A DNA stretch of 27,380 bases from Christensenella sp. UBA1750 (GTDB lineage: Bacteria > Bacillota > Clostridia > Christensenellales > UBA1750), in NCBI GenBank assembly GCA_002315655.1, contig DCHO01000081.1, positions 63,522 through 90,901 on the forward strand. Reading direction: 5' to 3'. This document shows positions 1 to 8,363 of this stretch, in pieces. Position 1 is the stretch's first letter, and each line of letters opens with the position of its first letter. The position numbers were made by a program, and so were the translations under genes. The notes beneath the pieces are model-generated. The model was given only the letters and a program-made list of their open reading frames with translations, was not told the origin of the DNA and did not search any database.

Positions 1-17
1 CGGGAGGGGTTCAAGTG

Positions 18-968
18 TTATCGTGCATTGCCCGATTCCCAGTCCTGCGCGAACAGTCCGCCTGCGCCGCCGGTGTGGATGAAAAGCACGTTGTCGTCCT
101 TCTTAAATTGCCCTTCTTTTGCCATGCGGATGAGCCCGGCGAAGGCCTTGCCGGTGTAGCAGGTGTCCAGCACAATGCCTTCCCTGCGCAGCATCAGCTC
201 GATGGCGGCATTGCCCTCGAAGGAGGGAATGGAATACCCCGCGCCCACCATGTTCAGCAGCTCCGGCATGGGAATTTCTGTGTGCTCGTCCAGAAGCGCG
301 TTTATGTCATTCATAATGTCGTACACGATTTTATCAAAGGGGTCGCTGTCCACCGCGGAGCAGACCACGCGGGTGTCCGGCAGGAACTTCTTCGCGCCGT
401 AGATCACCCCGGCCGCGGTGCCGCCGGAGCCGCAGGCACAAACCACCGTGTCAAAATGGACGCCGGACTGCGCGATTTCCTCCATGCAGTCCACATAGCC
501 CAGCGCACCCAAAGCGTTGGAGCCGCCGCAGGGGATTTTGTAGACCCTGCGGTGCAGCTGCTCCCCGATGCGATCCATCTCGGCGTAAATGTCGTCATAG
601 CTGTCCGTGTCCACAAAGCGCACCTCAATCCCCATCAAGTGATTGAGGATCAGGTTGCCCTTGCGGGCGGTGACGCCGCGTTTTTTCAGTACAAGGATGC
701 AGTCCAGCCCAACCTTGCGGGCACAGGCCGCCGTCAGCATGGCGTGGTTGCTCTGCGCCTGCCCGGTGGTCATCACAAGGTCATAGCCCTGCTTCTTTGC
801 GTCCGCCAGCAGGTATTCCAGCTTGCGCACCTTGTTACCGCCCAGCGCCACGCCGCACAGATCGTCGCGCTTGATCCACACATTGGTGCCAAGCTCTTTG
901 CTCATGTTTTCCAGCTTGTATAAGGGCGTGGGGAACAGTCCCAGCGAAATCTTATCAAATGTCTTCAT
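18..968 (-). CDS. PLP-dependent D-cysteine desulfhydrase / ACC deaminase family enzyme
   Basis: The 316-residue protein belongs to the fold-type II PLP family that includes D-cysteine desulfhydrase (DcyD) and 1-aminocyclopropane-1-carboxylate deaminase. Visible motifs are RDDL (residues 34-37), GGNKVRK (43-49) with K46 as the expected PLP-binding lysine, SNH (73-75) and the phosphate-binding glycine loop CGSGGTAAG (179-187). Length and motif order fit full-length family members. Family knowledge suggests a cytosolic enzyme that releases ammonia (and sulfide or pyruvate) from a small D-amino acid; the exact substrate is not readable. An AGGAAA-type ribosome site lies just before the ATG. It starts 22 bases after the S24/S26-like peptidase gene on the same strand, so it is probably the last gene of that operon. 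The only sequence after the stop is 17 bases to the window edge. Confidence 0.88.
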   Translation of the reverse strand: MKTFDKISLGLFPTPLYKLENMSKELGTNVWIKRDDLCGVALGGNKVRKLEYLLADAKKQGYDLVMTTGQAQSNHAMLTAACARKVGLDCILVLKKRGVTARKGNLILNHLMGIEVRFVDTDSYDDIYAEMDRIGEQLHRRVYKIPCGGSNALGALGYVDCMEEIAQSGVHFDTVVCACGSGGTAAGVIYGAKKFLPDTRVVCSAVDSDPFDKIVYDIMNDINALLDEHTEIPMPELLNMVGAGYSIPSFEGNAAIELMLRREGIVLDTCYTGKAFAGLIRMAKEGQFKKDDNVLFIHTGGAGGLFAQDWESGNAR

Positions 969-990
969 AATCTATATTTCCTGTTCGTGT

Positions 991-1485
991 TTATTTGCGC
1001 AATCCGAGCTTTCGGAGGATTTTGCCTCCGATGCGGCGGGGGAGACGCCAGAGAGCGAGAAGAAACCACTTGTTTCTGAGCAGAAAAAAGCGCATTCGGT
1101 AGGGGGCGCACCACAGGCGGACATAGAGCTGATACTTCCGGCTTGTGACCTCCACCTTTCTGCCCTTGCGGTTCACGGCGATGAGCACGCCCAGCACGTT
1201 TTCCTCCCGGACGATTTCCCCGCTTGTGCAGTTGTCGCCCACAATCCAGTAGGTGCCGTCGGGATTCACCCGAAGGATGCGATGGAGGATGTACTTGCCT
1301 CTGCCCTCCACGCCCGGGCGGGTGAAAAGCACCGTGTCGTATTTTTTGCACCGCCCTTCGGGGCGTTTTTTGATGATCACGGTGTCCTTGCCCTCGCGGA
1401 TCAGCGGGCGCATGGAAAACCCCACCGTTTTCCAGAACAGAAAGCCCGTCTTTTCCAGCATTTCCTCATAGGTGGTGGTGATCAT
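991..1485 (-). CDS. S24/S26 signal-peptidase-like protein
   Basis: The 164-residue protein has the signal peptidase/LexA-type fold signature: GFSMRP around S24 (expected nucleophile), a KYDTVLF strand (48-54), ILHRI with H68, and GDN (83-85). In bacterial type I signal peptidases the general base is lysine; here a histidine sits in its place, as in SipW and eukaryotic ER signal peptidases. No N-terminal membrane anchor is obvious. The C-terminal 45 residues are very basic and hydrophobic and could associate with the membrane. The ATG overlaps the stop of the upstream HPr-kinase-like gene by four bases (ATGA), which shows translational coupling. Such kinase/peptidase pairs are known from Firmicute gene sets that modify ribosomally made peptides. 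Whether this protein cleaves a leader or signal peptide is inference. Confidence 0.78.
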   Translation of the reverse strand: MITTTYEEMLEKTGFLFWKTVGFSMRPLIREGKDTVIIKKRPEGRCKKYDTVLFTRPGVEGRGKYILHRILRVNPDGTYWIVGDNCTSGEIVREENVLGVLIAVNRKGRKVEVTSRKYQLYVRLWCAPYRMRFFLLRNKWFLLALWRLPRRIGGKILRKLGLRK

Positions 1486-2222
1486 GCTTCCGGCTCCTTT
1501 CCGACCATGCCGCGGAAAGAAACCATTGCTGCTTCCTTATCCATGTTGCAGGAAAGGCGGTAAAGCGGCAGTGCGCTGAACATAGCAATGAGGTTCATGG
1601 TTTCGGTGAGGCTCACGCTCTGTGCTTTTTGGCTCTGCGCCACAAGAACCGGGAAAGCCTCCGAAAAGGTGATGGGGGAGATGCGGTTTTCCGCGCCGCG
1701 GGAGAGGATGCACAGCCCGCCGATGGGCAGAATCTCGTTTGTGCCCATGGCCTCCTTGCCCTGCCACGGCGTTCCGCAGGCAAAAACCTTGTTATCCCGA
1801 AAGAGCAGCAGCGGCTTGTCGCCGTTTAAAATGTGGCAGCCCGGAATATTGTCCAGCCAAAGCCTTGAATGAGTGGTCTTTCCCGTTCCGGATTTTGCCG
1901 TAAAAACATAGGCTTTGCCGTCGTAGGCTACCACGCAGCCGTGAAAGAGCAGCACCTGATGGGGCAGCAGAGCGTCGGCAATCCTGCGGTACAGCGCCAG
2001 CTTTTCCATGTAGCTGTCCGCATAGTGGGTCACGCCGTGGCCTTCCAGCGCCATCTGTTTGGCGCTGTGAACGCGCTCCGCCTCGATCTCGCTTTGTGTG
2101 ATCGTAAGGTCGATGCGTGCCGTATCTTCTGTCAGATAGTCCTTGCAGTAATTCCTTGTGGTGTCAAAAAGACATTGCACATGAATGGGAACTCCCGCAA
2201 GCTTTATGGTAAATTCGGTCAT
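1482..2222 (-). CDS. HPr kinase-like P-loop protein
   Basis: The 246-residue protein resembles the C-terminal kinase domain of HPr kinase/phosphorylase. It shows FHGCVV (93-98), a P-loop AKSGTGKTT (109-117, K115) and NGDKPLL (133-139) with D135 at the likely Mg-binding position. It lacks the N-terminal domain of true HprK and has diverged around the P-loop, so it is unlikely to be the carbon-catabolite HPr kinase. Relatives sit in lasso-peptide and other peptide-modification clusters, where they phosphorylate peptides or act with peptidases. The ATG at 2222 was chosen because AAGGAG lies seven bases upstream and the conserved sequence begins there; the frame stays open about 63 codons further without a good ribosome site. 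A clean promoter lies at 2253-2281. It is translationally coupled to the peptidase gene downstream. Confidence 0.78.
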   Translation of the reverse strand: MTEFTIKLAGVPIHVQCLFDTTRNYCKDYLTEDTARIDLTITQSEIEAERVHSAKQMALEGHGVTHYADSYMEKLALYRRIADALLPHQVLLFHGCVVAYDGKAYVFTAKSGTGKTTHSRLWLDNIPGCHILNGDKPLLLFRDNKVFACGTPWQGKEAMGTNEILPIGGLCILSRGAENRISPITFSEAFPVLVAQSQKAQSVSLTETMNLIAMFSALPLYRLSCNMDKEAAMVSFRGMVGKEPEA

Positions 2223-2252
2223 ACTGTGCTCCTTGGGAAAGGTTATACCCCC

Positions 2253-2281
2253 ATCATACCACGAAACTAAGAAAAGTGCAA
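2253..2281 (-). promoter_or_regulatory. Sigma-A type promoter of the kinase/peptidase operon
   Basis: On the minus strand, TTGCAC (2281-2276) and TATGAT (2258-2253) are separated by exactly 17 bases, about 30 bases before the kinase start codon. The AAGGAG ribosome site follows. The match is by eye only. Confidence 0.68.
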
Positions 2282-2306
2282 CGAAGCGGAACGGGGAAAG
2301 CACGGC

Positions 2307-2335
2307 TTTTCTTTTGGCAGAATTTGGAGTATAAT
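2307..2335 (+). promoter_or_regulatory. Possible promoter of the ABC exporter gene
   Basis: A perfect TATAAT lies at 2330-2335, about 65 bases before the ABC transporter start. The -35 at a 17-base spacing (2307-2312, TTTTCT) is poor. It would diverge from the kinase-operon promoter, leaving about 25 bases between the two -35 boxes for shared control. Confidence 0.38.
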
Positions 2336-2398
2336 CAATAATGAGGTTATATAGACACTTTTTTTCATCAAAATCATAGTATATAAAACGGAGCCAAA

Positions 2399-4159
2399 AT
2401 GAAACTATCAAAAATCAGCAGTCATTTTCAGAGCGAAACAATGCAAACGTTCTTTAAAAAGCTCTCCGACGGCACATTCCGGGAGTTTGTGGACGATTGG
2501 AAGTGGATATTCGCATATTCCAAACGCTACAAGTGGTTTGTGGTGCTCTACACCGCGCTCGGCCTGTTTTCCTCCACGCTTGGCGTGGCTTCCTCTTATA
2601 TTTCCGCCATGACCATCAACATCATCACCGGCCGGGAGACGGACAAATTGGCACTGCTGCTGTGCCTCATGTTCGGCACAACGCTGTTCTACATCGGCTT
2701 TTCGGCCTTTTCCAACCGGGTTCACAAGAAAATCTCCATCTATGTGCATAACGACATTCAGGCGGAGATCTTTGACCGCATCGTGGATGTGAAATGGAAT
2801 GAGCTTTACCGCTACAAGCACGGCGATCTGCTGAATCGTTTCACCGACGACGTAAATGCGGTCTCCGACAACGCCATTTCATGGATACCCGACATCATCG
2901 TCAATATTTATACTTTCGTCGTCACCTTTGTGGTGCTGTATAAAATGGATCGCATCATGGCCTACATCGGGCTTTGCTCCGCACCGTTTCTGTTCTTCAT
3001 GTCCCGCGCCATCATGCGGCAGCAGAAGAAATACCGCAAAAAGGTGCTGGAACTCAATTCCGACATCATGAGCTTCCAGACCGAAACCTTCTATAATATG
3101 GACACCATCAAGGCCTTCGGCGTGTGGAGGGTGCTCTCCCAAAAGCTCAGAATGTGGCAGAAGCAGTACAAAAAGGACAATCTGGAATACAATACCTTCC
3201 AGATTAAAACCAATTCCGGGCTGTCCCTGCTCAACATGGTGGTTTCCATGGGTTCCTTCTGCTATTGCCTTTACCGCCTGTGGAACGGGCAGATTCTCTA
3301 CGGCGATATGACCTTTTTCCTCAGTCAGCGCGGATCGCTGACCTATCGGTTCGATTCTCTGGTACACACCATTCCCACCATGCTCAATGCGGCCATCTCC
3401 ACCCACCGTCTGCGGGAGATCGTGGAATTGCCCAAGGAGGAGCACAACGAAGAAAGCTACGATCAGGTGAAGGTCAGAGCCGAACAGGGACTGTCCGTTG
3501 AGGTGGGGGACATGAGTTTTGCCTATAACGGGCAAAGCAACGTCTATGAACACGCGGACTTCTCCGCCCACCCGGGCGAGGTCGTGGCGGTGGTAGGGGA
3601 GTCCGGCAGCGGAAAATCCACCCTGTTCCGGCTTTTGCTGGGAATGCTGGAGCCGCAGAGCGGGGAGATCCTGCTGCGGGACAGCCAGGGCGAAGCCATC
3701 CCCATGAATGCCGACCTGCGCCGCCTGATCGCTTATGTGCCGCAGGGCAACACTATGATCCTCGGAACGATTGCGGAAAATATGCGCATCGTAAAGCCCG
3801 AAGCCACGGAGGAGGAGATCATTGCCGCACTGAAAACCGCCTGCGCGTGGGAGTTTGTGGAGAAGATCGGCATCAACACCGAATTGCATGAGCGCGGTAA
3901 GGGGATTTCCGAGGGGCAGGCACAGCGCCTGTCCGTGGCAAGAGCGCTGCTCCGGGATGCGCCCATCCTGCTATTGGATGAAGCCACCTCCGCACTGGAT
4001 GAAAAAACCGAGTCCGCCCTCATTTCCAACGTGCTGGCCGCCGCCCCGAACAAGACCGTCATCGTATCGACGCACCGGCTCTCCATGCTCGTTTCCTGCG
4101 ACAAAATCTTCAAGATTACGGACAAAAAGATGGAAGCCATGAACATTTCGATACACTAA
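2399..4159 (+). CDS. ABC transporter, fused permease and ATPase (exporter type)
   Basis: The 586-residue half-transporter has an N-terminal membrane domain with hydrophobic segments near residues 46-75, 85-105, 162-182, 187-205 and 275-295, and a C-terminal ATPase. The ATPase shows Walker A GESGSGKST (400-408), Q-loop Q449, a signature SEGQAQRLS (504-512, where LSGGQ is usual), Walker B ILLLDE (523-528) and H-loop H559. The order permease-then-ATPase and the long coupling helices are those of exporters that act as dimers. There is no N-terminal C39 peptidase domain. The start at 2399 follows GGAG; an inner ATG (residue 15) is possible. It diverges from the HPr-kinase-like/peptidase pair, which suggests, without proving, a shared peptide substrate that the separate peptidase might trim. 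Confidence 0.9.
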   Translation: MKLSKISSHFQSETMQTFFKKLSDGTFREFVDDWKWIFAYSKRYKWFVVLYTALGLFSSTLGVASSYISAMTINIITGRETDKLALLLCLMFGTTLFYIGFSAFSNRVHKKISIYVHNDIQAEIFDRIVDVKWNELYRYKHGDLLNRFTDDVNAVSDNAISWIPDIIVNIYTFVVTFVVLYKMDRIMAYIGLCSAPFLFFMSRAIMRQQKKYRKKVLELNSDIMSFQTETFYNMDTIKAFGVWRVLSQKLRMWQKQYKKDNLEYNTFQIKTNSGLSLLNMVVSMGSFCYCLYRLWNGQILYGDMTFFLSQRGSLTYRFDSLVHTIPTMLNAAISTHRLREIVELPKEEHNEESYDQVKVRAEQGLSVEVGDMSFAYNGQSNVYEHADFSAHPGEVVAVVGESGSGKSTLFRLLLGMLEPQSGEILLRDSQGEAIPMNADLRRLIAYVPQGNTMILGTIAENMRIVKPEATEEEIIAALKTACAWEFVEKIGINTELHERGKGISEGQAQRLSVARALLRDAPILLLDEATSALDEKTESALISNVLAAAPNKTVIVSTHRLSMLVSCDKIFKITDKKMEAMNISIH

Positions 4160-4265
4160 ATATATACTGCATATCGTTATGTTATACGAATCAAATAAAA
4201 TGTTCGGATGTTGTCGCGCATGATGAAACAAAACGGAAAAAATTTCAAGATTTGTTTCTGATTCA

Positions 4266-4294
4266 TTTACAAGTACACGGTGTATATGTATAAT
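4266..4294 (+). promoter_or_regulatory. Promoter of the secreted transglutaminase-like gene
   Basis: TTTACA (4266-4271) and a perfect TATAAT (4289-4294) are separated by 17 bases. A leader of about 60 bases and an AAAAGGAG ribosome site (4345-4352) precede the ATG at 4361. The strong match fits an abundantly made surface or secreted protein. Confidence 0.75.
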
Positions 4295-4360
4295 GAAGAT
4301 GCATAAACGCTTACGATATGCATTCCAAATCCAAAATAAAAATGAAAAGGAGAACACGAC

Positions 4361-7300
4361 ATGAAGAGAACGCACCTGAAACCCCTCATCGGAATGGCCG
4401 TAGCCCTGCTTCTGATTGCCATGCTGTCCGCTACCGTCTTTGCCGATACCAACCGCACCGGCTACCTCAATGAAAACCACACCTATGACGAAGCTCTGCG
4501 CGAGGGACTGATGAATCGCGTCACTGAATTCTTCGATGACAAGTACGGTCCCGACCTCTACATGGGCAATTTTCCCAACCGCATCGGGTACATCTACCTG
4601 ACCGACTCTCAGGCGGGCGTCGCCATCAGAGACGTCAGCACCTTCTATCGCTTGGCTACCGGCACCACCACCTCCCTGCAGGTCAACTATGTGGAGGATT
4701 ACGAAGCCTACATGGCAAGGCTCAGGGTCATCCGCGCTGAGGTGGACGCGCTGATTCCCGAGGGAGCCTCCGATCTTGAGATCGCGCACATCATCCACGA
4801 CTACATCGTTGCCACCAACGCCTTCAATGAGCGGGCAGGCTCCGCCAACACGGGCGCGGAAATCTACGATTACTCCGTTTTCTTCGCCTCCGGTGTGTTC
4901 GAGTACCGCACTGCCGTCTGCCGCGGCATTTCGCAGGCTTACAAGTATTTGCTGGATCAGTACGACATTGACAACGCCATCGCCGAATCCGGCGCGTGGA
5001 ACCATGTCTGGAACCTTGTCCGTATCGACGGGGAATGGTATCATGTGGACTGCACCGCTGACGAGGAAGCGGGCTCTGACATCTTAGGCAAGGTCAGCCA
5101 TGACTATTTCCTGATCTCCACCGAAACATTACTGGAACGCAACCCCAAAAAGGCCGACTTCACCGTGGCCTATAAGGATTTAAGCCTCGTCTTTGACGAT
5201 GCCACCTGCGCCACCGACAAGCAGTATGAATCGAATCAGCTCTGGAGCGACGCGCACACCATGTGCCACTACTACGGCGGTCACCTCTACACCGTCCGTT
5301 CCGACAACGCGCTGTACTGCGACGATGAGTTCTACTATCAGCCCGCCGAGCACATGAGCTGGCACCCCTTTGGCAACCAGTACGCCATTTACACCAACGC
5401 CGTTGTCACCCCCAAGATTACCGCCATTGACAACGACCTCTACATGATCTCCCCCCGCAACCTGTATCATGTCGATCTGGACACCGGTAAAGCGGAGATC
5501 GTCCATTCCCCCGAGGAGACCGTGGGCTGGACGGACCCCTATTCCGGCGAGGTTTACCCAAGCCAGGATCAGATTTTCGGTCTTGCCCGCATCGAGGGCA
5601 AGCTCTACATCACCATTGAGGACGACCTGCCCGCCGATAAGGAAATCGAAGAACGGCTCTATGTTCCCGGCTTCGATGTGACTTATGACGATTATGAAGA
5701 CCCCGTGCCCACCACGCCCTCCGGCCTGGTTGACCCCAAGACAGGGACGCTCTGCAGCACCGTTTCCGTGACTGATGATATGGGCAAGACCGTGAATGTT
5801 CAGTTCTCCGGCCTGCAGGCGGGTGAGACCCTGCGGGTTTCCTCCGAAAATGAGGAGATCGCAAAGGCAACCCTTTCCGGCAGCACCATCAGTGTTAAGA
5901 CCCTTTTGAACGGAACTTCCTCCGTCAAGGTCGAAAAGCTCTCCGCCGGAAGCGTTGTGAAGACCTATACCATCAATGTCACCGTCAACAAGAACTATTC
6001 CAAGACCAAGACGCTGGAATTGACCGTGGATGGCACCGTTTCCGATACCGATGAATCCGGCGACTATTCCAAGGCCGTCAACACCAATCTTCTGGATACC
6101 GCCATCGCCACCGTCAAGGTCACGGGCGTGAACACTCCCGGCACTCCTGCCGTAGCGGGCGGCTTTACCAAGATTACTTCCTATGCCAACGGCGAATACG
6201 TCATCGGCTACGAAAGCGGCTCCACCAAGTATTACCTGAAGGCCTCCGGCAGCACCCTGTCCGCTGTCACCAGCAAGGATTCCGCTACCAAGTTCACCTT
6301 TTCGGGTACCGCTTCTTCCTTTACCATCAAGTCCGGCTCCTACTACCTGACACACGGCACAAAGCTTGCCCTGTCCACCTCCACCTCCAATTCCGCGTGG
6401 ATCTTTGATTCCGGTAAAATTTACTACTCCAAGGCTTCTCTTTCCAGAACCTACAAGTATTACCTGCGCTATTCCAATAAGTCCTTCACCGTTTCCAATA
6501 GCACTTCTTCTCTGGCGGGTGCTTTCATCAACCAGGAAGGCAGCCCCGCAATTCCCGGTGAAGTTTACACCAAGGTGGAAGCCACCGGCGTGTCCGGCGG
6601 CAAGACCTATGTGATCGTGGGCGATACCCTCTACACCATAAATGTTGCCCGCCCCGTCGGCTCTCAGGTCATTACCGTGCATACCGTGGATGACAAGGGT
6701 GTGCAGATCGCAAAGGATTATACCGTCTCCGGCATGGAAGGCGAGACCTACAACATTCAGCCCACCTTCATTTACGGGTATCTGGCTCCCAAGGCCATCG
6801 TCGGCAACTACACCGCCGAATCTTCCAAGGAAGTTACTCTGGTTTACACCCTGAACACCGACAAGACCGCCCTGAAAGCCGCTATTGACAATGCGGTTTC
6901 CGGCGACCTCTATTCCGAAGTGACCTACAAGAATTACAGCGACGCCATCGCTGCCGGCAAGACGGTTCTCAATCAGGAACGCGCCACGCAGACACAGGCG
7001 GACGATGCGCTGGATGCCATCAACGCCGCCAAAGGCAAGCTTGCCAAGAAGACCTTCACCGTCACCGTGAACTTCGTGGATAACTTCGGTGCGAAGGTCG
7101 CGGATTTCCAGAGTGTCACCGGTGAGATCGGTACCTCCTACACCGTGACCCCCAAGACCATCACAGGCTACCTGACCCCGGCAGCCGTCTCCGGCACCTT
7201 CACCGAGAACAAGAGCGTGAATGCCGTCTACACTCTGAACACCGACAAGAGCAAGCTGGTGAGCGAGCTTGACAACGTGGTTTCCGGCGACCTCTACACC

Positions 7301-8248
7301 GAGGCCTCCTACAAGACCTACACCGACGCCATCGCCGCCGGTAAGACCTTCAACGACAACGCCAAGGCCACACAGACCCAGGTGGATGCCGCTGTCAAGG
7401 CCATCACCGAGGCAAAAGCGAAGCTGGTCAAGAAGACCTTCACCGTGACCATCGCCTACAAGGACGACGCGGGCGTGACCATCGCGGACAGCACCTCGAT
7501 CTCCGGCGAGATCAACACTTCCTACACCATCACTCCCAAGACCATCTCCGGCTATAAGGCACCCGCCTCTGTCTCCGGCACTTACACCGCCAATACCACC
7601 GTGACTCTGGTTTACACCCTGACTACCGACAAGACCGCCCTGCAGAAGGAACTTGCTAACATGGTCGCCCAGGGCGATTACACCGCGGATTCCTACAAGG
7701 TCTACACCGATGCGATTGCCGCCGGGCAGACCGTGAACAATAACGCCCGCGTTACACAGGCGCAGGTCGATGCGGCGGTCAAGACCATCACCGATGCCAA
7801 GGCTGCCCTCAAGGTTGCCTCCAAGGTTTCCTTCGTCAAGGACACCGACGGCATCAACTCCGGCGCGGAATACGTCATTGCCTACAACGGCAAGGCGCTG
7901 GCTGTGGTCAACGGTTCCATCACCTATGTGAATGTCACCGAAGCAAACGGTGGGCTGTCCTCCGTGGACGATTCCGCAGTATGGGTGCTCACCAAGGCCG
8001 GTTCCTCCACCTACTACCTGCAGAACAAGGCAACGGGCAAGTACCTGACCACCGCCACCTCCGGCAGTCTGTTCTCCCGCACCTATGCGCTGTCCCTGAC
8101 CACCTCCAAGACCACCTGGACGGCCACCAAGAACAGCTCCTATATGCGGTTCTCCAAGAGCAGCCGCTATATCAACTGCAACGGCTCCTTCGGCCTGACC
8201 ACCTCTAAGAGCTCTTACACCGACATGACCCTGTATGTGAAGCAGTAA
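4361..8248 (+). CDS. Secreted multidomain protein: transglutaminase-like, ricin-like, MucBP and FIVAR repeats
   Basis: This 1295-residue protein starts with a signal peptide (residues 1-28; hydrophobic core 10-25, cleavage expected after VFA). Residues about 135-235 form a transglutaminase-like papain-fold domain with C187 (AVCRGIS), H215 (WNHVW) and D230 (YHVDCT), the expected catalytic triad. Residues 280-440 may be a beta-rich propeller-like part. Residues 460-545 look like a bacterial Ig-like domain. Residues 601-727 and 1154-1295 are two related domains with YVI, YYL and KYL-type repeats, similar to ricin-type beta-trefoils. Between them lie three tandem units of a MucBP-like domain (769-830, 898-959, 1027-1088) plus a FIVAR-like helical domain (831-895, 960-1024, 1089-1151). 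No LPXTG, SLH or membrane anchor is seen at the C-terminus, so it may be released or wall-bound non-covalently. It probably binds host glycans or mucus. The reaction of the triad (protease or crosslinking) is unknown. Confidence 0.85.
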   Translation: MKRTHLKPLIGMAVALLLIAMLSATVFADTNRTGYLNENHTYDEALREGLMNRVTEFFDDKYGPDLYMGNFPNRIGYIYLTDSQAGVAIRDVSTFYRLATGTTTSLQVNYVEDYEAYMARLRVIRAEVDALIPEGASDLEIAHIIHDYIVATNAFNERAGSANTGAEIYDYSVFFASGVFEYRTAVCRGISQAYKYLLDQYDIDNAIAESGAWNHVWNLVRIDGEWYHVDCTADEEAGSDILGKVSHDYFLISTETLLERNPKKADFTVAYKDLSLVFDDATCATDKQYESNQLWSDAHTMCHYYGGHLYTVRSDNALYCDDEFYYQPAEHMSWHPFGNQYAIYTNAVVTPKITAIDNDLYMISPRNLYHVDLDTGKAEIVHSPEETVGWTDPYSGEVYPSQDQIFGLARIEGKLYITIEDDLPADKEIEERLYVPGFDVTYDDYEDPVPTTPSGLVDPKTGTLCSTVSVTDDMGKTVNVQFSGLQAGETLRVSSENEEIAKATLSGSTISVKTLLNGTSSVKVEKLSAGSVVKTYTINVTVNKNYSKTKTLELTVDGTVSDTDESGDYSKAVNTNLLDTAIATVKVTGVNTPGTPAVAGGFTKITSYANGEYVIGYESGSTKYYLKASGSTLSAVTSKDSATKFTFSGTASSFTIKSGSYYLTHGTKLALSTSTSNSAWIFDSGKIYYSKASLSRTYKYYLRYSNKSFTVSNSTSSLAGAFINQEGSPAIPGEVYTKVEATGVSGGKTYVIVGDTLYTINVARPVGSQVITVHTVDDKGVQIAKDYTVSGMEGETYNIQPTFIYGYLAPKAIVGNYTAESSKEVTLVYTLNTDKTALKAAIDNAVSGDLYSEVTYKNYSDAIAAGKTVLNQERATQTQADDALDAINAAKGKLAKKTFTVTVNFVDNFGAKVADFQSVTGEIGTSYTVTPKTITGYLTPAAVSGTFTENKSVNAVYTLNTDKSKLVSELDNVVSGDLYTEASYKTYTDAIAAGKTFNDNAKATQTQVDAAVKAITEAKAKLVKKTFTVTIAYKDDAGVTIADSTSISGEINTSYTITPKTISGYKAPASVSGTYTANTTVTLVYTLTTDKTALQKELANMVAQGDYTADSYKVYTDAIAAGQTVNNNARVTQAQVDAAVKTITDAKAALKVASKVSFVKDTDGINSGAEYVIAYNGKALAVVNGSITYVNVTEANGGLSSVDDSAVWVLTKAGSSTYYLQNKATGKYLTTATSGSLFSRTYALSLTTSKTTWTATKNSSYMRFSKSSRYINCNGSFGLTTSKSSYTDMTLYVKQ
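6665..7813 (+). repeat. Three tandem MucBP+FIVAR coding repeats
   Basis: Three units of about 128 codons (6665-7048, 7049-7435, 7436-7813) repeat the same domain pair. Each begins with a FTVTV/ITVHT-like strand, has a GYL.P or GYKAP turn, a VYTLNTDK-like junction, and a helical part with Y.TYTDAIAAGKT and TQ.QVDAAVKAI-type sequence. Units 2 and 3 are closest to each other at protein level. This is an in-gene domain duplication and could vary in copy number by recombination. Confidence 0.8.
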
Positions 8249-8264
8249 AAAAGGCATAACCAAC

Positions 8265-8300
8265 AGGCCGTGATTCTGCAAAGGATCACGGCCTTTCTCT
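8265..8300 (+). terminator. Rho-independent terminator after the secreted protein gene
   Basis: A perfect 10-base stem AGGCCGTGAT (8265-8274) and ATCACGGCCT (8285-8294), with a 10-base loop, is followed by a pyrimidine-rich TTTCTCT tail. It lies 16 bases after the stop codon. Confidence 0.85.
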
Positions 8301-8319
8301 ATGCAAAAAGCAGTTTGTA

Positions 8320-8328
8320 TGCTATACT
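8320..8328 (+). promoter_or_regulatory. Extended -10 promoter of the Asp-box protein gene
   Basis: TGCTATACT (8320-8328) fits an extended -10 box (TGnTATACT). The -35 region is weak (TATGCA at a 17-base spacing). It lies after the terminator of the previous gene and about 35 bases before the ATG at 8364, so the gene is likely transcribed alone. Confidence 0.5.
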
Positions 8329-8363
8329 GATTACAAAAATACCAAGATGAAGGAGAACCCATT

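Noticed and set aside
2223..2411. N-terminal extension of the HPr-kinase-like protein by 63 codons
   Set aside because: The extension crosses the promoter at 2253-2281 and has no ribosome site; the ATG at 2222 has AAGGAG at ideal spacing.
4160..4360. Search for a terminator or riboswitch in the longest intergenic gap
   Set aside because: Apart from the promoter at 4266-4294 and the ribosome site, I see only AT-rich sequence with no convincing stem-loop.
4293..4364. A 23-residue open frame before the secreted protein gene, considered as a peptide precursor
   Set aside because: It begins at the -10 box, so it would not be on the transcript in full, has no ribosome site and lacks leader/core features.
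6665..7813. Regularly spaced repeats considered as a CRISPR-like array
   Set aside because: The period is about 380 bases, the units are coding and in frame, and they match known protein domain pairs.
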